From: Sphaerisporangium fuscum
GTDB lineage: Bacteria; Actinomycetota; Actinomycetes; Streptosporangiales; Streptosporangiaceae
Assembly (NCBI RefSeq): GCF_018531465.1
Contig: NZ_JAHDTF010000013.1
Location: forward strand, 62,001-126,000
Length of the DNA stretch: 64,000 bases
Direction: 5' to 3'
Shown piece by piece: positions 24,225 to 32,815 of this stretch (the stretch's first letter is position 1; each line of letters begins with the position of its first letter). A program made the translations under genes and the position numbers. Below the pieces are notes generated by a model. That model had not been told where the DNA came from. It saw only the letters and a program-made list of their open reading frames with translations, and did not search any database.

Positions 24225-25025
24225 GTGATCGCTTTTCTCGGACTCGGGCGCATGGGCGCCCCCATGGCCCGCCGCCTCGTGGCGGCCGGGCACAAGGTGA
24301 CCGTGTGGAACCGGACGCCCCGGACGGTGCCGGGCGCGGACACGGCGGAGACCGCGGCGCGGGCCGTCGCGGACGCCGACGTCGTCATCACCATGCTCCG
24401 CGACCCGGGGGCCGTGGAGAAGGTCCTGACGGCGGCCCGTCCGCGGCCGGGGTCGCTGGTGGTCGAGATGTCCACGATCGGCCCCGAGGCCGTCTCGCGG
24501 CTGCGCGAGCTGCTGCCCGAGGAGGTCGCGCTGGTGGACGCCCCGGTGCTCGGCAGCGTCCAGCCGGCCGCCGAAGGCACCCTGCTGGTGCTGGCGGGAG
24601 GGGCGCCCGCCGACCTGGACCGCTGCCGGGACGTGCTGGGCGTCTTCGGCACCGTGCGGGACGCGGGGCCGCTGGGGGCGGGCGCGGCGATGAAGCTCGC
24701 GGTGATGAGCGTGATCGTCCCCGCGCAGGTGATGATCGCCGAGGCCCTCGCGTACGGCGAGACCAAAGGGGTCGGACGGGCGGCGCTGCTCGACGTGCTG
24801 TCCGGGACGCCGCTCGGCCCGCTGGCCGACCGGGTACGGCCCGCCGTCCTCGACGGGCCGCCCGAGACCCGGTACGCCCTCGGCCTGGCCGCCAAGGACC
24901 TGGCCCTGGCCGCCCACGAGGTCCAGACGATCGCGGCGGCCGCCCGTGACCGCCTGACGGCGGCGGCCGAGGCGGGCCTGGCCGGCAGCGACCTCACCGC
25001 CATCTTCACGGCCCTTGACCGCTGA
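24225..25025 (+). CDS. NAD(P)-dependent beta-hydroxyacid dehydrogenase
   Basis: 266 residues from GTG 24225, where the nucleotide-binding motif starts at once (MIAFLGLGRMGAPMARRL). The 3-hydroxyisobutyrate dehydrogenase pattern continues with DAPVLGSVQPAAEGTL and the catalytic Lys in GAGAAMKLAVMS. Such enzymes oxidise 3-hydroxyacids or reduce imines and semialdehydes; the substrate is not readable. Divergent from the LysR gene, which is the likely regulator. Confidence 0.85.
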   Translation: MIAFLGLGRMGAPMARRLVAAGHKVTVWNRTPRTVPGADTAETAARAVADADVVITMLRDPGAVEKVLTAARPRPGSLVVEMSTIGPEAVSRLRELLPEEVALVDAPVLGSVQPAAEGTLLVLAGGAPADLDRCRDVLGVFGTVRDAGPLGAGAAMKLAVMSVIVPAQVMIAEALAYGETKGVGRAALLDVLSGTPLGPLADRVRPAVLDGPPETRYALGLAAKDLALAAHEVQTIAAAARDRLTAAAEAGLAGSDLTAIFTALDR

Positions 25026-25072
25026 GCCGGCGAGGCGGACCATGAAGCACCCCCAGATTGCGAGGTGTGCTC

Positions 25073-26668
25073 ATGTTACGCAGGGTCTTCGCAATGGCGG
25101 CACTCGCCACGCTGGCTCTGACCGGCACCGCCACCGCCCGGACGGCCCCCGGATCCGAGGTCGGGGCCACCGGGCAGCCGCCGGGCTCGGCGAACCCGGT
25201 GCGCGGTCTCGTCGACGCCCACAGCCACCTCATGGCCAACGAGGCGTTCGGCGGCAGCCTGATCTGCGGCGAGCCGTTCGATCCCGACGGCATCGACCAC
25301 GCCCTCGTCGACTGCCCCGACCACCGCCCGCACGGCGAACTGGCCTGGTTCGAGAACTTCACCCGCCACGGCACCCCCGTGGGCACCCACGACCCGGTCG
25401 GCTGGCCCACGTTCAAGGACTGGCCGGCCCACGACTCGCTCACCCACCAGCAGGCCTACTACACGTGGCTGGAGCGGGCCTGGCGGGGCGGGCTGCGGAT
25501 CATGGTCAACGACCTGGTCGCCAACCGGCAGCTCTGCGAGATCTACCCGCTGAAGCGCAACCCCTGCGACGAGATGGCCACCCTCAGGCTGGAGGCGCGG
25601 CGCACCTTCGAGCTGCAGGACTACGTCGACGCCCAGAACGGCGGCCCGGGCCAGGGCTGGTTCCGGGTGGTGAAGTCCGCCGCCGAGGCCAGGCAGGTGA
25701 TCGCCGCGGGCAAGCTGGCCGTGGTCCTGGGCGTGGAGACCTCCGAGCCGTTCGGCTGCCGCCAGACCCTGGGCATCCCCCACTGCACCAGGGCGCAGAT
25801 CGACACGGGCCTGGACGAGATGTACCGGCTGGGCGTCCGCAGCATGTTCGTCTGCCACAAGTACGACAACGCGCTGTGCGGCGTCAGATTCGACCCCGGC
25901 ACCACCGGCGTGATCGTCAACATCGGCAACTTCCTGGCGAGCGGCCGCTTCTGGAACGCCAGGACCTGCACCGGCCCCGAGCACGACAACACGATCGACC
26001 CGGCCGGGGTGCTGCCACCCGAGATCGCCAAGTGGCTGCCGTTCGGCGTCGGCCTGCCGGCCTACCCGCCCGCCCCGCACTGCAACACCAGGGGCCTCAC
26101 CTCACTGGGCGCGTACATGGTCCAGGGCATGATGCGGCGCGGCATGATCGTCGAGATCGACCACATGAGCGCCAAGGCCGCCGGCCAGACGCTCGACCTG
26201 CTGGAGAAGGCCGGCTACCCGGGAGTCATCTCCTCCCACAGCTGGATCGACCCCGGGTACCTCCGCCGCGTCTACCGGCTCGGCGGCATGGTCACCGCGT
26301 ACGGCTCCCCCGCCGACTCCTTCACCGCCGGCTGGCGGGCAACCGAGCCGCTCCGCCAGGAGTCCGGCCGCCCCGGGTACGGCTACGGCCTGGACGCCAA
26401 CGGCATGGGCCCGCTCCCCGCCCCTCGCCCGGGCAGCGCGGTCACCTACCCGTTCACCTCGCTCGACGGCGCCGTCACCCTCGACCGTCTGCGCACCGGC
26501 GAACGGGTCTGGGACGTCAACACCGACGGGGTGGCCCACTACGGGCTGGTCCCCGACTGGATCGAGGACATGCGCAGGTACGCCGGGAACGAGTTCGCCC
26601 AGGACATGCTGGCCGGCGCCGAGGCCTACCTGAAGACGTGGGAAGGCGCCGAGGCCCACGGATCCTGA
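25073..26668 (+). CDS. secreted amidohydrolase/peptidase-like protein
   Basis: 531 residues from ATG 25073, 8 bases after GAGG. A Sec signal peptide ends near TATA, followed by LVDAHSHLMANEAFGG, whose DxHxH pattern is typical of metal-dependent amidohydrolases. Later VEIDHMSAKAAGQTLDLLEKAGYPGVISSHSW resembles the membrane dipeptidase (M19) region HMS...SHS. Several cysteines (ICGEPF, VDCPDH, CDEM, FGCRQT, HCTRAQ) fit an exported, disulfide-bonded enzyme. The substrate is unknown. Confidence 0.7.
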   Translation: MLRRVFAMAALATLALTGTATARTAPGSEVGATGQPPGSANPVRGLVDAHSHLMANEAFGGSLICGEPFDPDGIDHALVDCPDHRPHGELAWFENFTRHGTPVGTHDPVGWPTFKDWPAHDSLTHQQAYYTWLERAWRGGLRIMVNDLVANRQLCEIYPLKRNPCDEMATLRLEARRTFELQDYVDAQNGGPGQGWFRVVKSAAEARQVIAAGKLAVVLGVETSEPFGCRQTLGIPHCTRAQIDTGLDEMYRLGVRSMFVCHKYDNALCGVRFDPGTTGVIVNIGNFLASGRFWNARTCTGPEHDNTIDPAGVLPPEIAKWLPFGVGLPAYPPAPHCNTRGLTSLGAYMVQGMMRRGMIVEIDHMSAKAAGQTLDLLEKAGYPGVISSHSWIDPGYLRRVYRLGGMVTAYGSPADSFTAGWRATEPLRQESGRPGYGYGLDANGMGPLPAPRPGSAVTYPFTSLDGAVTLDRLRTGERVWDVNTDGVAHYGLVPDWIEDMRRYAGNEFAQDMLAGAEAYLKTWEGAEAHGS

Positions 26669-26698
26669 CCTCCGCTCGGCCGCGGCGGGACGGCGTCG

Positions 26699-27295
26699 CT
26701 AGAGGAGCCCCCGCTCCATCGCCACGACGACCGCCGCGGCCCTGCTGTCGACGCCGAGCTTGGCGAAGACGTGCTTGAGATGCGTCTTCACCGTCGTCTC
26801 GCTGATCATCAGGGCCCTGGCGACCTCTTTGTTCGCCGCGCCCCGCGCGACCAGGCGCAGGACCTCCAGCTCGCGCGGGCTCGGGTCCTGCTGCGGGGGC
26901 TTCCCGATGAGGGCGGCGGCGATCGACGGGGCCAGCACCGCTCCCCCGGCGGCGGCCGTGCGCACCGCCCGGTGCAGCTCCTCCCTCGGGGCGTCCTTCA
27001 GCAGGTAACCCGCCACCCCCGCGGCCATGGCCCGCGTCACGTCCGCGTCGGTGTCGTACGTGGTCAGCACGATCACCTTGATCTCCGGATGAGCCGTGTG
27101 GAGCCGCTGGATCGCGCCGACCCCGTCGAGGCCCGGCATGCGCAGGTCCATGAGCACCACGTGCGGCCGCGCCCGCGCGGCCACGGCCAGCGCCTCCAGC
27201 CCGTCGCCCGCCTCCGCGACCACCTCGATGTCGGCGACGTGGTCGAACATGCCGCGCAGCCCGTCGCGGACGACCGGATGGTCGTCGACGATCAT
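26699..27295 (-). CDS. NarL/LuxR-type response regulator
   Basis: 198 residues. Receiver domain with MIVDDHPVVRDGL and phospho-acceptor Asp in VVLMDLRMPG, then a LuxR helix-turn-helix (SPRELEVLRLVARGAANKEVARALMISETTVKTHLKHVFAKLGV). It overlaps the histidine kinase stop as TGATG, so the two are co-translated. The operon order is ABC ATPase, permease, kinase, regulator. Confidence 0.95.
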   Translation of the reverse strand: MIVDDHPVVRDGLRGMFDHVADIEVVAEAGDGLEALAVAARARPHVVLMDLRMPGLDGVGAIQRLHTAHPEIKVIVLTTYDTDADVTRAMAAGVAGYLLKDAPREELHRAVRTAAAGGAVLAPSIAAALIGKPPQQDPSPRELEVLRLVARGAANKEVARALMISETTVKTHLKHVFAKLGVDSRAAAVVVAMERGLL

Positions 27296-28380
27296 CAGTC
27301 TGAGGGGATGCGCAGGCACAGCGCCGTCCCTTCTCCCGGCGCGGACTCGACCGTCAGCGTGCCGCCGACGGCGGCGGCACGCTCGTTCATGGCGGCCAGC
27401 CCGTAACCCCTGCCGCGCACGGCCGGGTCGAAGCCGGTCCCGTCGTCGAACACATCGAGCGTCACCTCGTCGTCCATGTACGTCAGCGTGATCGCCACCC
27501 TGCCCGCCCGCGCGTGCTTGGCCACGTTCGCCAGCCCCTCCTGCGCCGCCCGCAACAGCGTCGTCCCCACCTCGCCGGGCAGCGGCCGGGGCGTACCCTC
27601 GACCGACACGGTCGCCGTCGTCCCCGCCGTCCGCGACCACCGCTCCGCCACCTGGGCGAGCGCCGCGTCGAGCCCCGCGTCGGCGAGCGGGCGCGGCCGC
27701 AGCGCGTCCACGGAGCGCCGAGCCTCCTGCAGGTTGTCGCGCGCCAGCTCCTTGGCCAGCGCGACGCGCTTGCGCACGGCCACCAGATCGGGCATCGCCT
27801 GCTCCGCCGCCTCCAGCTGGGTGATGATCCCGCTCAGCCCCTGGGCGATGGTGTCGTGGATCTCCCTGGCCAGCCTCGCCCGTTCCTCCAGCACCCCGAC
27901 CGTCCTGTTCTGGGCGCTCTGCCGGGACACGTAGTTCACGAACAGCCCGACCGCCACCACCAGGCCGGAGCTCCCGGCGAGCTTCCACAGGGCGTCGGGA
28001 TCATCCAGGTAGCCCCTCGCGGCGAACGTGCACAGGACCGTCGCCACCGCCCCGACGTACGACCACACGCCGGCCAGCATCAGGTACGGCTGGGGCATCA
28101 GCCCGAAGATCACCACATCGAAGGAGCGGTCCGTCATCACCAGCGCGACGTAGAGGCCGCAGATCACCGCCAGATGGAACGCCATCGGGTCGAGCCGGCC
28201 GAGCAGGCGCGGCCGCCGTACGACGAAGAACCCGTGCCAGGCGGCCGTCAGCGCGAGGATCACCAGCGTCAGCGGGCCGGGGCCCGCCTTCTCGCCGAGC
28301 GAGAGGATCAGGCCGAGCGCCAGGCAGGCGTGGAAAAGCAGATGGAAGGCGCGCAGCCAGCGCGCCTCCCAGACGTTCAC
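27295..28380 (-). CDS. sensor histidine kinase (HisKA_3 type)
   Basis: 361 residues from GTG 28380. About five predicted membrane helices in the first 165 residues, then the HisKA_3 dimerisation box RARLAREIHDTIAQGLSGII with the phospho-His, and a HATPase domain (AAQEGLANVAKHARAG and DDGTGFDP, then GYGLAAMNERA). It is the partner of the NarL-type regulator. The neighbouring ABC-2 exporter suggests a DesK/LiaS-like system sensing membrane or antibiotic stress. Confidence 0.93.
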   Translation of the reverse strand: MNVWEARWLRAFHLLFHACLALGLILSLGEKAGPGPLTLVILALTAAWHGFFVVRRPRLLGRLDPMAFHLAVICGLYVALVMTDRSFDVVIFGLMPQPYLMLAGVWSYVGAVATVLCTFAARGYLDDPDALWKLAGSSGLVVAVGLFVNYVSRQSAQNRTVGVLEERARLAREIHDTIAQGLSGIITQLEAAEQAMPDLVAVRKRVALAKELARDNLQEARRSVDALRPRPLADAGLDAALAQVAERWSRTAGTTATVSVEGTPRPLPGEVGTTLLRAAQEGLANVAKHARAGRVAITLTYMDDEVTLDVFDDGTGFDPAVRGRGYGLAAMNERAAAVGGTLTVESAPGEGTALCLRIPSD

Positions 28381-28384
28381 CTCG

Positions 28385-29074
28385 TCACTCCCATCGGAAC
28401 AGGGCGGCGGCGGCAGCCGTACCGGCCACGATTATCCCGGCGAGGATCACGATCGGGAAGACCCCGACGGCGCCGGACCAGCCGTTCCCCAGGGCGTCCA
28501 CACCGGGGGTCAGCGGCAGGAAGTCGCCGATGCGGCGCAGCGACTCGGGCAGGGCCCTCCTGGGCACGGCGGCACCGGCCAGGAAGATCATGGGGAACAT
28601 GACCAGCATGCCGATCAGGCTCGCGCCCCTGGCGTTACGGACGACGGCGGCGATCACGAAGCCGAGCGAACAGGTCATCACCGAGCAGAGCAGGAAAGCC
28701 GCGGCCAGCAACGGGACGTTCCTGGGCGGATCCACGCCGAACCCCGCGATAGACACCCCCACCAGCACCACCGAGCCCGCCAGGCCCAGCAGGACCTGCG
28801 CCACCAGCTGCGCGCCGAGCAGCATGACCGGGGAGATGGGGGTGATCGCCAGCCGCTTGAGCACCTTGCGCTCGCGGTAGGACGCCACGACACCCGGCAG
28901 CGCGCCCATCCCTCCGATGGCCACGATCATCGCGATGTACCCGGGGACCGCGCCGGCCTCGCCGTGCTTGAGCACCAGCAGCATGAGCGGGAAGGCCGTC
29001 ATGAAGAACATCGAGGCGGGGTCGCGGACCAGCAGCCTGAGCTCGGTGGCCGTCAGAGCGGTGAACGCCTTCAT
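28385..29074 (-). CDS. ABC-2 type transporter permease
   Basis: 229 residues with six hydrophobic helices (FFMTAFPLMLLVL, MIVAIGGMGALPG, LLGLAGSVVLVGV and others). Its start overlaps the ATPase stop as ATGA. With the ATPase it forms a drug or lipid exporter of the DrrAB/NatAB kind; the substrate is unknown. Confidence 0.88.
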   Translation of the reverse strand: MKAFTALTATELRLLVRDPASMFFMTAFPLMLLVLKHGEAGAVPGYIAMIVAIGGMGALPGVVASYRERKVLKRLAITPISPVMLLGAQLVAQVLLGLAGSVVLVGVSIAGFGVDPPRNVPLLAAAFLLCSVMTCSLGFVIAAVVRNARGASLIGMLVMFPMIFLAGAAVPRRALPESLRRIGDFLPLTPGVDALGNGWSGAVGVFPIVILAGIIVAGTAAAAALFRWE

Positions 29075-29784
29075 CGGTTCGTCCCCTCAAGCGCGAAGTA
29101 GGCCTCTTCCAGGGAGGCGGTTCCGGTCTGGGCGATGATCTCGGCGGGGGTGCCCATGGCCCTGACACGGCCGCGGGCGAAGACGGCCACGCGGTCGCAG
29201 AGCGCCTCGGTCTCCTCGAAGTAGTGACTGACCAGCACGACGGTGGTTCCCGCCGCCTTCAGGTCGCCGACCTGCCGCCAGGTCTCCCGGCGCGCGATCG
29301 GATCCAGGCCCGTGGTCAGCTCGTCCAGTACGACCACCTCGGGGTCGCCGACCAGGGCCAGCGCGAGCATCAGCCGCTGCCGCTGCCCGCCGGACAGGTC
29401 GCCGAACGCCTTCCCGGCCAGAGGCCGCAGGCCCCAGCGGTCCATCACCTGCCGCCAGTCGGCCGGAGCCCGGTAGAAGGAGCCGAACAGGCGCAGCGCC
29501 TCGGCGACCTTGATCCGTTCAGGCAGCGAACTGTCCTGCAGCTGCGCCCCGATCCGCTGGGCGAGGACCCGCCGCCCGCGTAACGGGTCCTCGCCGAGCA
29601 CTCTTACAGTGCCTTCGTCGGGCCGCCTGAGCCCGATCAGGCACTCCACGGTCGTGGTCTTGCCCGCGCCGTTGTGGCCGACGATCCCGAACGTCTCCCC
29701 GGACCGGACCGTGAACGTCACACCGTCCACGGCGTGCGTGCCGCCGTACGTCTTGCGGAGGTCTCTCACCTCGATGGCTTCCAT
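29071..29784 (-). CDS. ABC transporter ATP-binding protein
   Basis: 237 residues from ATG 29784, 8 bases after GGGAGG. Walker A GHNGAGKTTT, signature LSGGQRQRL, Walker B VVVLDELTTGLDP and H-loop VSHYFEE are all intact. The short C-terminus is that of DrrA-like exporters. First gene of the four-gene exporter/two-component operon. Confidence 0.95.
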   Translation of the reverse strand: MEAIEVRDLRKTYGGTHAVDGVTFTVRSGETFGIVGHNGAGKTTTVECLIGLRRPDEGTVRVLGEDPLRGRRVLAQRIGAQLQDSSLPERIKVAEALRLFGSFYRAPADWRQVMDRWGLRPLAGKAFGDLSGGQRQRLMLALALVGDPEVVVLDELTTGLDPIARRETWRQVGDLKAAGTTVVLVSHYFEETEALCDRVAVFARGRVRAMGTPAEIIAQTGTASLEEAYFALEGTNR

Positions 29785-29885
29785 GCATCGAGCCTCCCGC
29801 CGGGGCGGGCGGCGCGGCATCGCCCATCACGTCACCCGGCATCCTCCATTCGAGGGATGCCGGAGCGTTGGTGGCGCCGTGTGGC

Positions 29886-30434
29886 TCAGACCTCCGGCAG
29901 GGAGGGATCGGGCTTCCAGGGGTTCGGTGCGGTGATGGACCAGCGTTCATGGTCGCGCCAGGCCCCGTCGATGTAGAGGTAGGCGCGCGACAGCCCTTCG
30001 TAACGGAAGCCCAGGCGCTGGGCCAGGGCCAGGGAGGCCTTGTTCTCCGGCTGGATGTTGGCCTCCAGCCGGTGGAGCCGCAGCTCGGTGAAGGCGTGCC
30101 GCAGGGCGAGGGTGAGCCCGTCGGTCATGTAACCCTGCCCTGCCAAGGGGGCGAAGGCCGCGTAGCCGAGGGACGCGCCCTGGTAGCGGCCCCGGATGAT
30201 CGAGTTGATGTTGACCATGCCGGCGGCCGCGCCGGTCTCCCGGACACGGATCAGGAAGCCCAGGTTGGTGCCGTCGTCGAAGCGGCGCATCCAGAGCTGG
30301 AACTCCTCCGCGGTCACGGGCAACTGCATCCATGGCTGGTGCAGCTCGGAGCTGGCCCGCACGAGCGAGCAGAACTCGTCCTGGTCGGCGAGGGTGAGCG
30401 GGCGCAGTTCGACCCGTGATGGCATTTCGGACAT
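29886..30434 (-). CDS. GNAT acetyltransferase (RimJ/RimL type)
   Basis: 182 residues. The start VELRPLTLADQDEFCSLVRASSELHQPWM and the acetyl-CoA loop (GYMTDGLTLALRHAF), then LHRLEANIQPENKASLALAQRLGF and EGLSRAYLYIDGAWRDH, match the ribosomal-protein N-acetyltransferase group. Likely acetylates a protein N-terminus or small molecule. Monocistronic. Confidence 0.92.
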   Translation of the reverse strand: MSEMPSRVELRPLTLADQDEFCSLVRASSELHQPWMQLPVTAEEFQLWMRRFDDGTNLGFLIRVRETGAAAGMVNINSIIRGRYQGASLGYAAFAPLAGQGYMTDGLTLALRHAFTELRLHRLEANIQPENKASLALAQRLGFRYEGLSRAYLYIDGAWRDHERWSITAPNPWKPDPSLPEV

Positions 30435-30629
30435 GGACCAACGTTAGGGCCTGTCGTCAGCGGTGGATCACCCGAATGATCCACCTGGGCCGATCCTGAT
30501 GTGGGCCGCAGGCCGCCACGCACGGCATGGGCCTCGCAGGGGGCGCTTCGCGCGTACCCGCTCGGACTCTGCCCGGCGGGGGCACGCCCCCGCACCCCCT
30601 TCCGCCCCGCCGCTCTCGTTCCGTACGCC

Positions 30630-30659
30630 AAGCGCCCGGCCTCGGGGTGCCGGGCGCTT
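30630..30659. terminator. 11-bp bidirectional-looking terminator
   Basis: AAGCGCCCGGC (30630-30640) pairs perfectly with GCCGGGCGCTT (30649-30659) around an 8-base loop, with A and T at the ends. It lies in the 297-base gap between the GNAT start and the DUF397 stop and could end the DUF397 transcript. The rest of that gap (30435-30629) is extremely GC-rich without a gene. Confidence 0.65.
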
Positions 30660-30731
30660 TGATCGTGACCAGTCAATAGCCCTCAAGGGGTGACCAACGG
30701 TCACCCTCAGGGCTCGACATACCGTTTTTGT

Positions 30732-30950
30732 TCAGATTCCGTCCTTGACGCCCCTGATGAAGGTCGTCCACTCGTCGCGGGTGAAAGCCAGGACGGGACC
30801 GCCGGGGTTCTTGCTGTCACGAACCGCCACGAGGCCAGGGAGAACGCCGGCCACTTCAACACAGTTCCCGCCGGTGTTGCCGCTATGTGAACTCTTCACC
30901 CATACGGCCTGAGAGAGGTCGATTTTCAGGTCTCTTGCTTCCGTCGCCAT
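30732..30950 (-). CDS. DUF397 protein
   Basis: 72 residues with the family pattern VWVKSSHSGNTGGNCVEVA, VAVRDSKNPGGPVLAF and DEWTTFIRGVK. It overlaps the helix-turn-helix gene by 25 bases. DUF397 proteins are small partners of whiJ/bldB-type regulators in actinomycete development; they probably bind or antagonise the adjacent DNA-binding protein. Confidence 0.93.
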   Translation of the reverse strand: MATEARDLKIDLSQAVWVKSSHSGNTGGNCVEVAGVLPGLVAVRDSKNPGGPVLAFTRDEWTTFIRGVKDGI

Positions 30951-31762
30951 TGGTCTCTCACTTCCTTGATCATTTTCAGTGATTCACCAGGCCGGTATGC
31001 CTCTGCCCGTATCCTGTCATATTGCCCCCATGCAGCGGCCACGAGATCGTACGCGGTCGACACCTCGCCAGTCCCTGCGGACTCGATGGAAACAACCGTT
31101 GGCGCGTCCGGGAGTTCGGCGATGGTAAAGCTCGACAGGAAACCGTCTGTGCAGGGGGTGTCGAAGGGGACCAACTGGACTCGTATACCAGGGCGGTCGG
31201 CAAGCTCGGCCAGATAGTCGAGCTGCTCGACCATAACCGCCGGACCTCCGACGGGGCGCTGCAGTACGGATTCGTCGATCAGGACCCACAATTCGGGCGG
31301 ATTGTCGCGTTCGAGAATCAGCTTGCGCCGCATGCGAGCCCTGACCCGTTCCTCGATCTCCTCTGCCGAGACTGGACGACCACCCTTGAAGACCGCGCGA
31401 GCGTACCCCTCCGTCTGAAGCAGGCCGGGAATCAGCAGAGGATCCCAGCTCCGCAGAGTGCGGGCGCGCGGCTCTATCTCGTCGGCCCATTTGATGAACC
31501 AGCCGGGACCACTGGCCGGAGAAGTGATATTCCGACACAGGCGGGCAAATAGATCGCTCGTCCCGAATACCTCATCACATCGCCTGGCAAGGTCCGGTTT
31601 AGGGGTACGATCGCCGATCTCGATGTGCGCGACGAGCGATGATGAGCACCCAAGGTGCTTGCTGAGCGTGACCTGGGTCAGGCTTGCCTCTTTGCGGACG
31701 CGGGCCAGCTCTCTACCGAAGCGCTGAACCGGCGTCAGACGTGGGTCGAGATCATTCGCCAT
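30926..31762 (-). CDS. XRE helix-turn-helix protein with DUF5753 (WhiJ-like)
   Basis: 278 residues from ATG 31762, 6 bases after GGAGG. N-terminal Cro/CI helix-turn-helix (FGRELARVRKEASLTQVTLSKHLGCSSSLVAHIEIGDRTP), then the DUF5753 domain with IPGLLQTEGYARAVF and SVLQRPVGG. The regulator is paired with DUF397, and a divergent HATPase gene follows at 32065, the standard whiJ-like trio. Likely role in development or specialised metabolism. Confidence 0.93.
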   Translation of the reverse strand: MANDLDPRLTPVQRFGRELARVRKEASLTQVTLSKHLGCSSSLVAHIEIGDRTPKPDLARRCDEVFGTSDLFARLCRNITSPASGPGWFIKWADEIEPRARTLRSWDPLLIPGLLQTEGYARAVFKGGRPVSAEEIEERVRARMRRKLILERDNPPELWVLIDESVLQRPVGGPAVMVEQLDYLAELADRPGIRVQLVPFDTPCTDGFLSSFTIAELPDAPTVVSIESAGTGEVSTAYDLVAAAWGQYDRIRAEAYRPGESLKMIKEVRDQWRRKQET

Positions 31763-31825
31763 GCACGCCTCCGTGATCGTCCCGATTCTGCCACTGACAT
31801 ATGCCGACGGTTTCCTGACAGAAGA

Positions 31826-31846
31826 CCCCGGCACACCGGGGCTTTT
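31826..31846 (+). terminator. CCCCGG hairpin plus T run in the leader of the HATPase gene
   Basis: CCCCGG (31826-31831) and CCGGGG (31836-31841) pair around CACA and are followed by CTTTTT. It is oriented on the plus strand, where no gene precedes it, so it may be a leader attenuator or the end of a short antisense transcript from the divergent promoter region. Confidence 0.5.
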
Positions 31847-31975
31847 TGTGGCCCTATTGTGCGGCCGTATCGCCTGCACATCAACCGCTTTCACGGGCAG
31901 GCTGTGAGTGAAATCGCAGAGCAAGGCGACAATATGCCGCCAATTGGACGTAAAGGATGGAGGCGTAGGGCGGTC

Positions 31976-32068
31976 ATGACAATTTCTGTTCGGCCTGTGG
32001 GCGGCGCCGGGACGGCACGGGCGTCGGCCGACGGGGCGGCTGCGCGCCTGATCGAGGTGGCGCGGTGA
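31976..32068 (+). CDS. possible 30-residue leader peptide
   Basis: ATG 31976 opens 30 codons ending in a TGA that overlaps the GTG start of the HATPase gene (GTGA). Arg/Ala-rich, no family. Coding is plausible mainly because of the overlap, which would couple its translation to the next gene. Confidence 0.3.
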   Translation: MTISVRPVGGAGTARASADGAAARLIEVAR

Positions 32069-32469
32069 GGACGATGGAGTTCCTCGGATCCGTCGATCTG
32101 CTCGGCAGGCTCAGTTCCGTCGCGATCGCGCGGTCGTACGTACGCTCGGTGCTGCTGGCCGCCGGACGACGGGATCTCGACGACGTCGAGCTGCTGGCCG
32201 GCGAAGTCGTCGCCAATGCCGTCAGGCACTCGGACTCGGGCCGCAAGCCGGACGGGGTGGTCAAGCTGCGGGTCCACGACGACGGCCGGACCGTGCGCAT
32301 CGACGTGATCGACCAGGGCTCCGCCACCGCCATCCCCCGGATCCCGGCCCAGGTCGACCCGCTCAGCGAAGGTGGCCGCGGCCTGTGGCTCGTACGGGAA
32401 CTGTCCTCGGCCTGGGGCTGGGATCAGGACGGAACCACCCGAACCGTTTGGTTCCAGATGACTCCGTGA
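32065..32469 (+). CDS. HATPase_c anti-sigma-factor-like ATP-binding protein
   Basis: 134 residues from GTG 32065. A single GHKL ATPase domain: DDVELLAGEVVANAVRHSDSG (N box), VIDQGS (G1) and EGGRGLWLVRELSSAWG (G2). It resembles RsbW/SpoIIAB-type kinases of the actinomycete whiJ-like clusters, which act on anti-anti-sigma factors or partner regulators. Divergent from the XRE/DUF397 pair. Confidence 0.9.
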   Translation: MRTMEFLGSVDLLGRLSSVAIARSYVRSVLLAAGRRDLDDVELLAGEVVANAVRHSDSGRKPDGVVKLRVHDDGRTVRIDVIDQGSATAIPRIPAQVDPLSEGGRGLWLVRELSSAWGWDQDGTTRTVWFQMTP

Positions 32470-32815
32470 CAAGCAATACGGTGACAACGAGACGACCGGC
32501 GTCCTGTGGCGAATGGAGTTGATAAAACGTCGTTAAGGGCGTTACAGCCTGCTCCCCAAATACGCCTGAGTGCCAGCCTTGGTCGCGAATCGGTGGGATC
32601 TGAATGGGCGAGGGTCGCCCTGGAACAAAGCGCGCCGAAGGCACCTTTTCCGGTGGAAGGTCAGGCTACTTGCCCTGACCCGGCGCGATCTGTCCGACCG
32701 GCAGGAATCCGACGTCATGGCGTCCACGGTGAGGGCGGGAATCCGCCAGCCTCCGGCCGGCCGCGCCTGTTGGGTGGGATGCGCGTTCACTGCCATCCAC
32801 CACGGGACGGGATCG
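32470..32815. other. intergenic region with interspersed repeat copy
   Basis: About 346 bases between the HATPase gene and the MFS exporter. No gene is supported, although a frame is open from 32570. It contains one copy (32621-32662) of a repeat also present at 34959-35000. Confidence 0.45.
32621..32662. repeat. interspersed repeat, copy A
   Basis: About 42 bases, sharing CGCCCTGGA and GCGCGCCGAAGGCACC with copy B at 34959-35000 in the same orientation. The pair flanks the MFS exporter and toxin-antitoxin genes. Confidence 0.5.
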
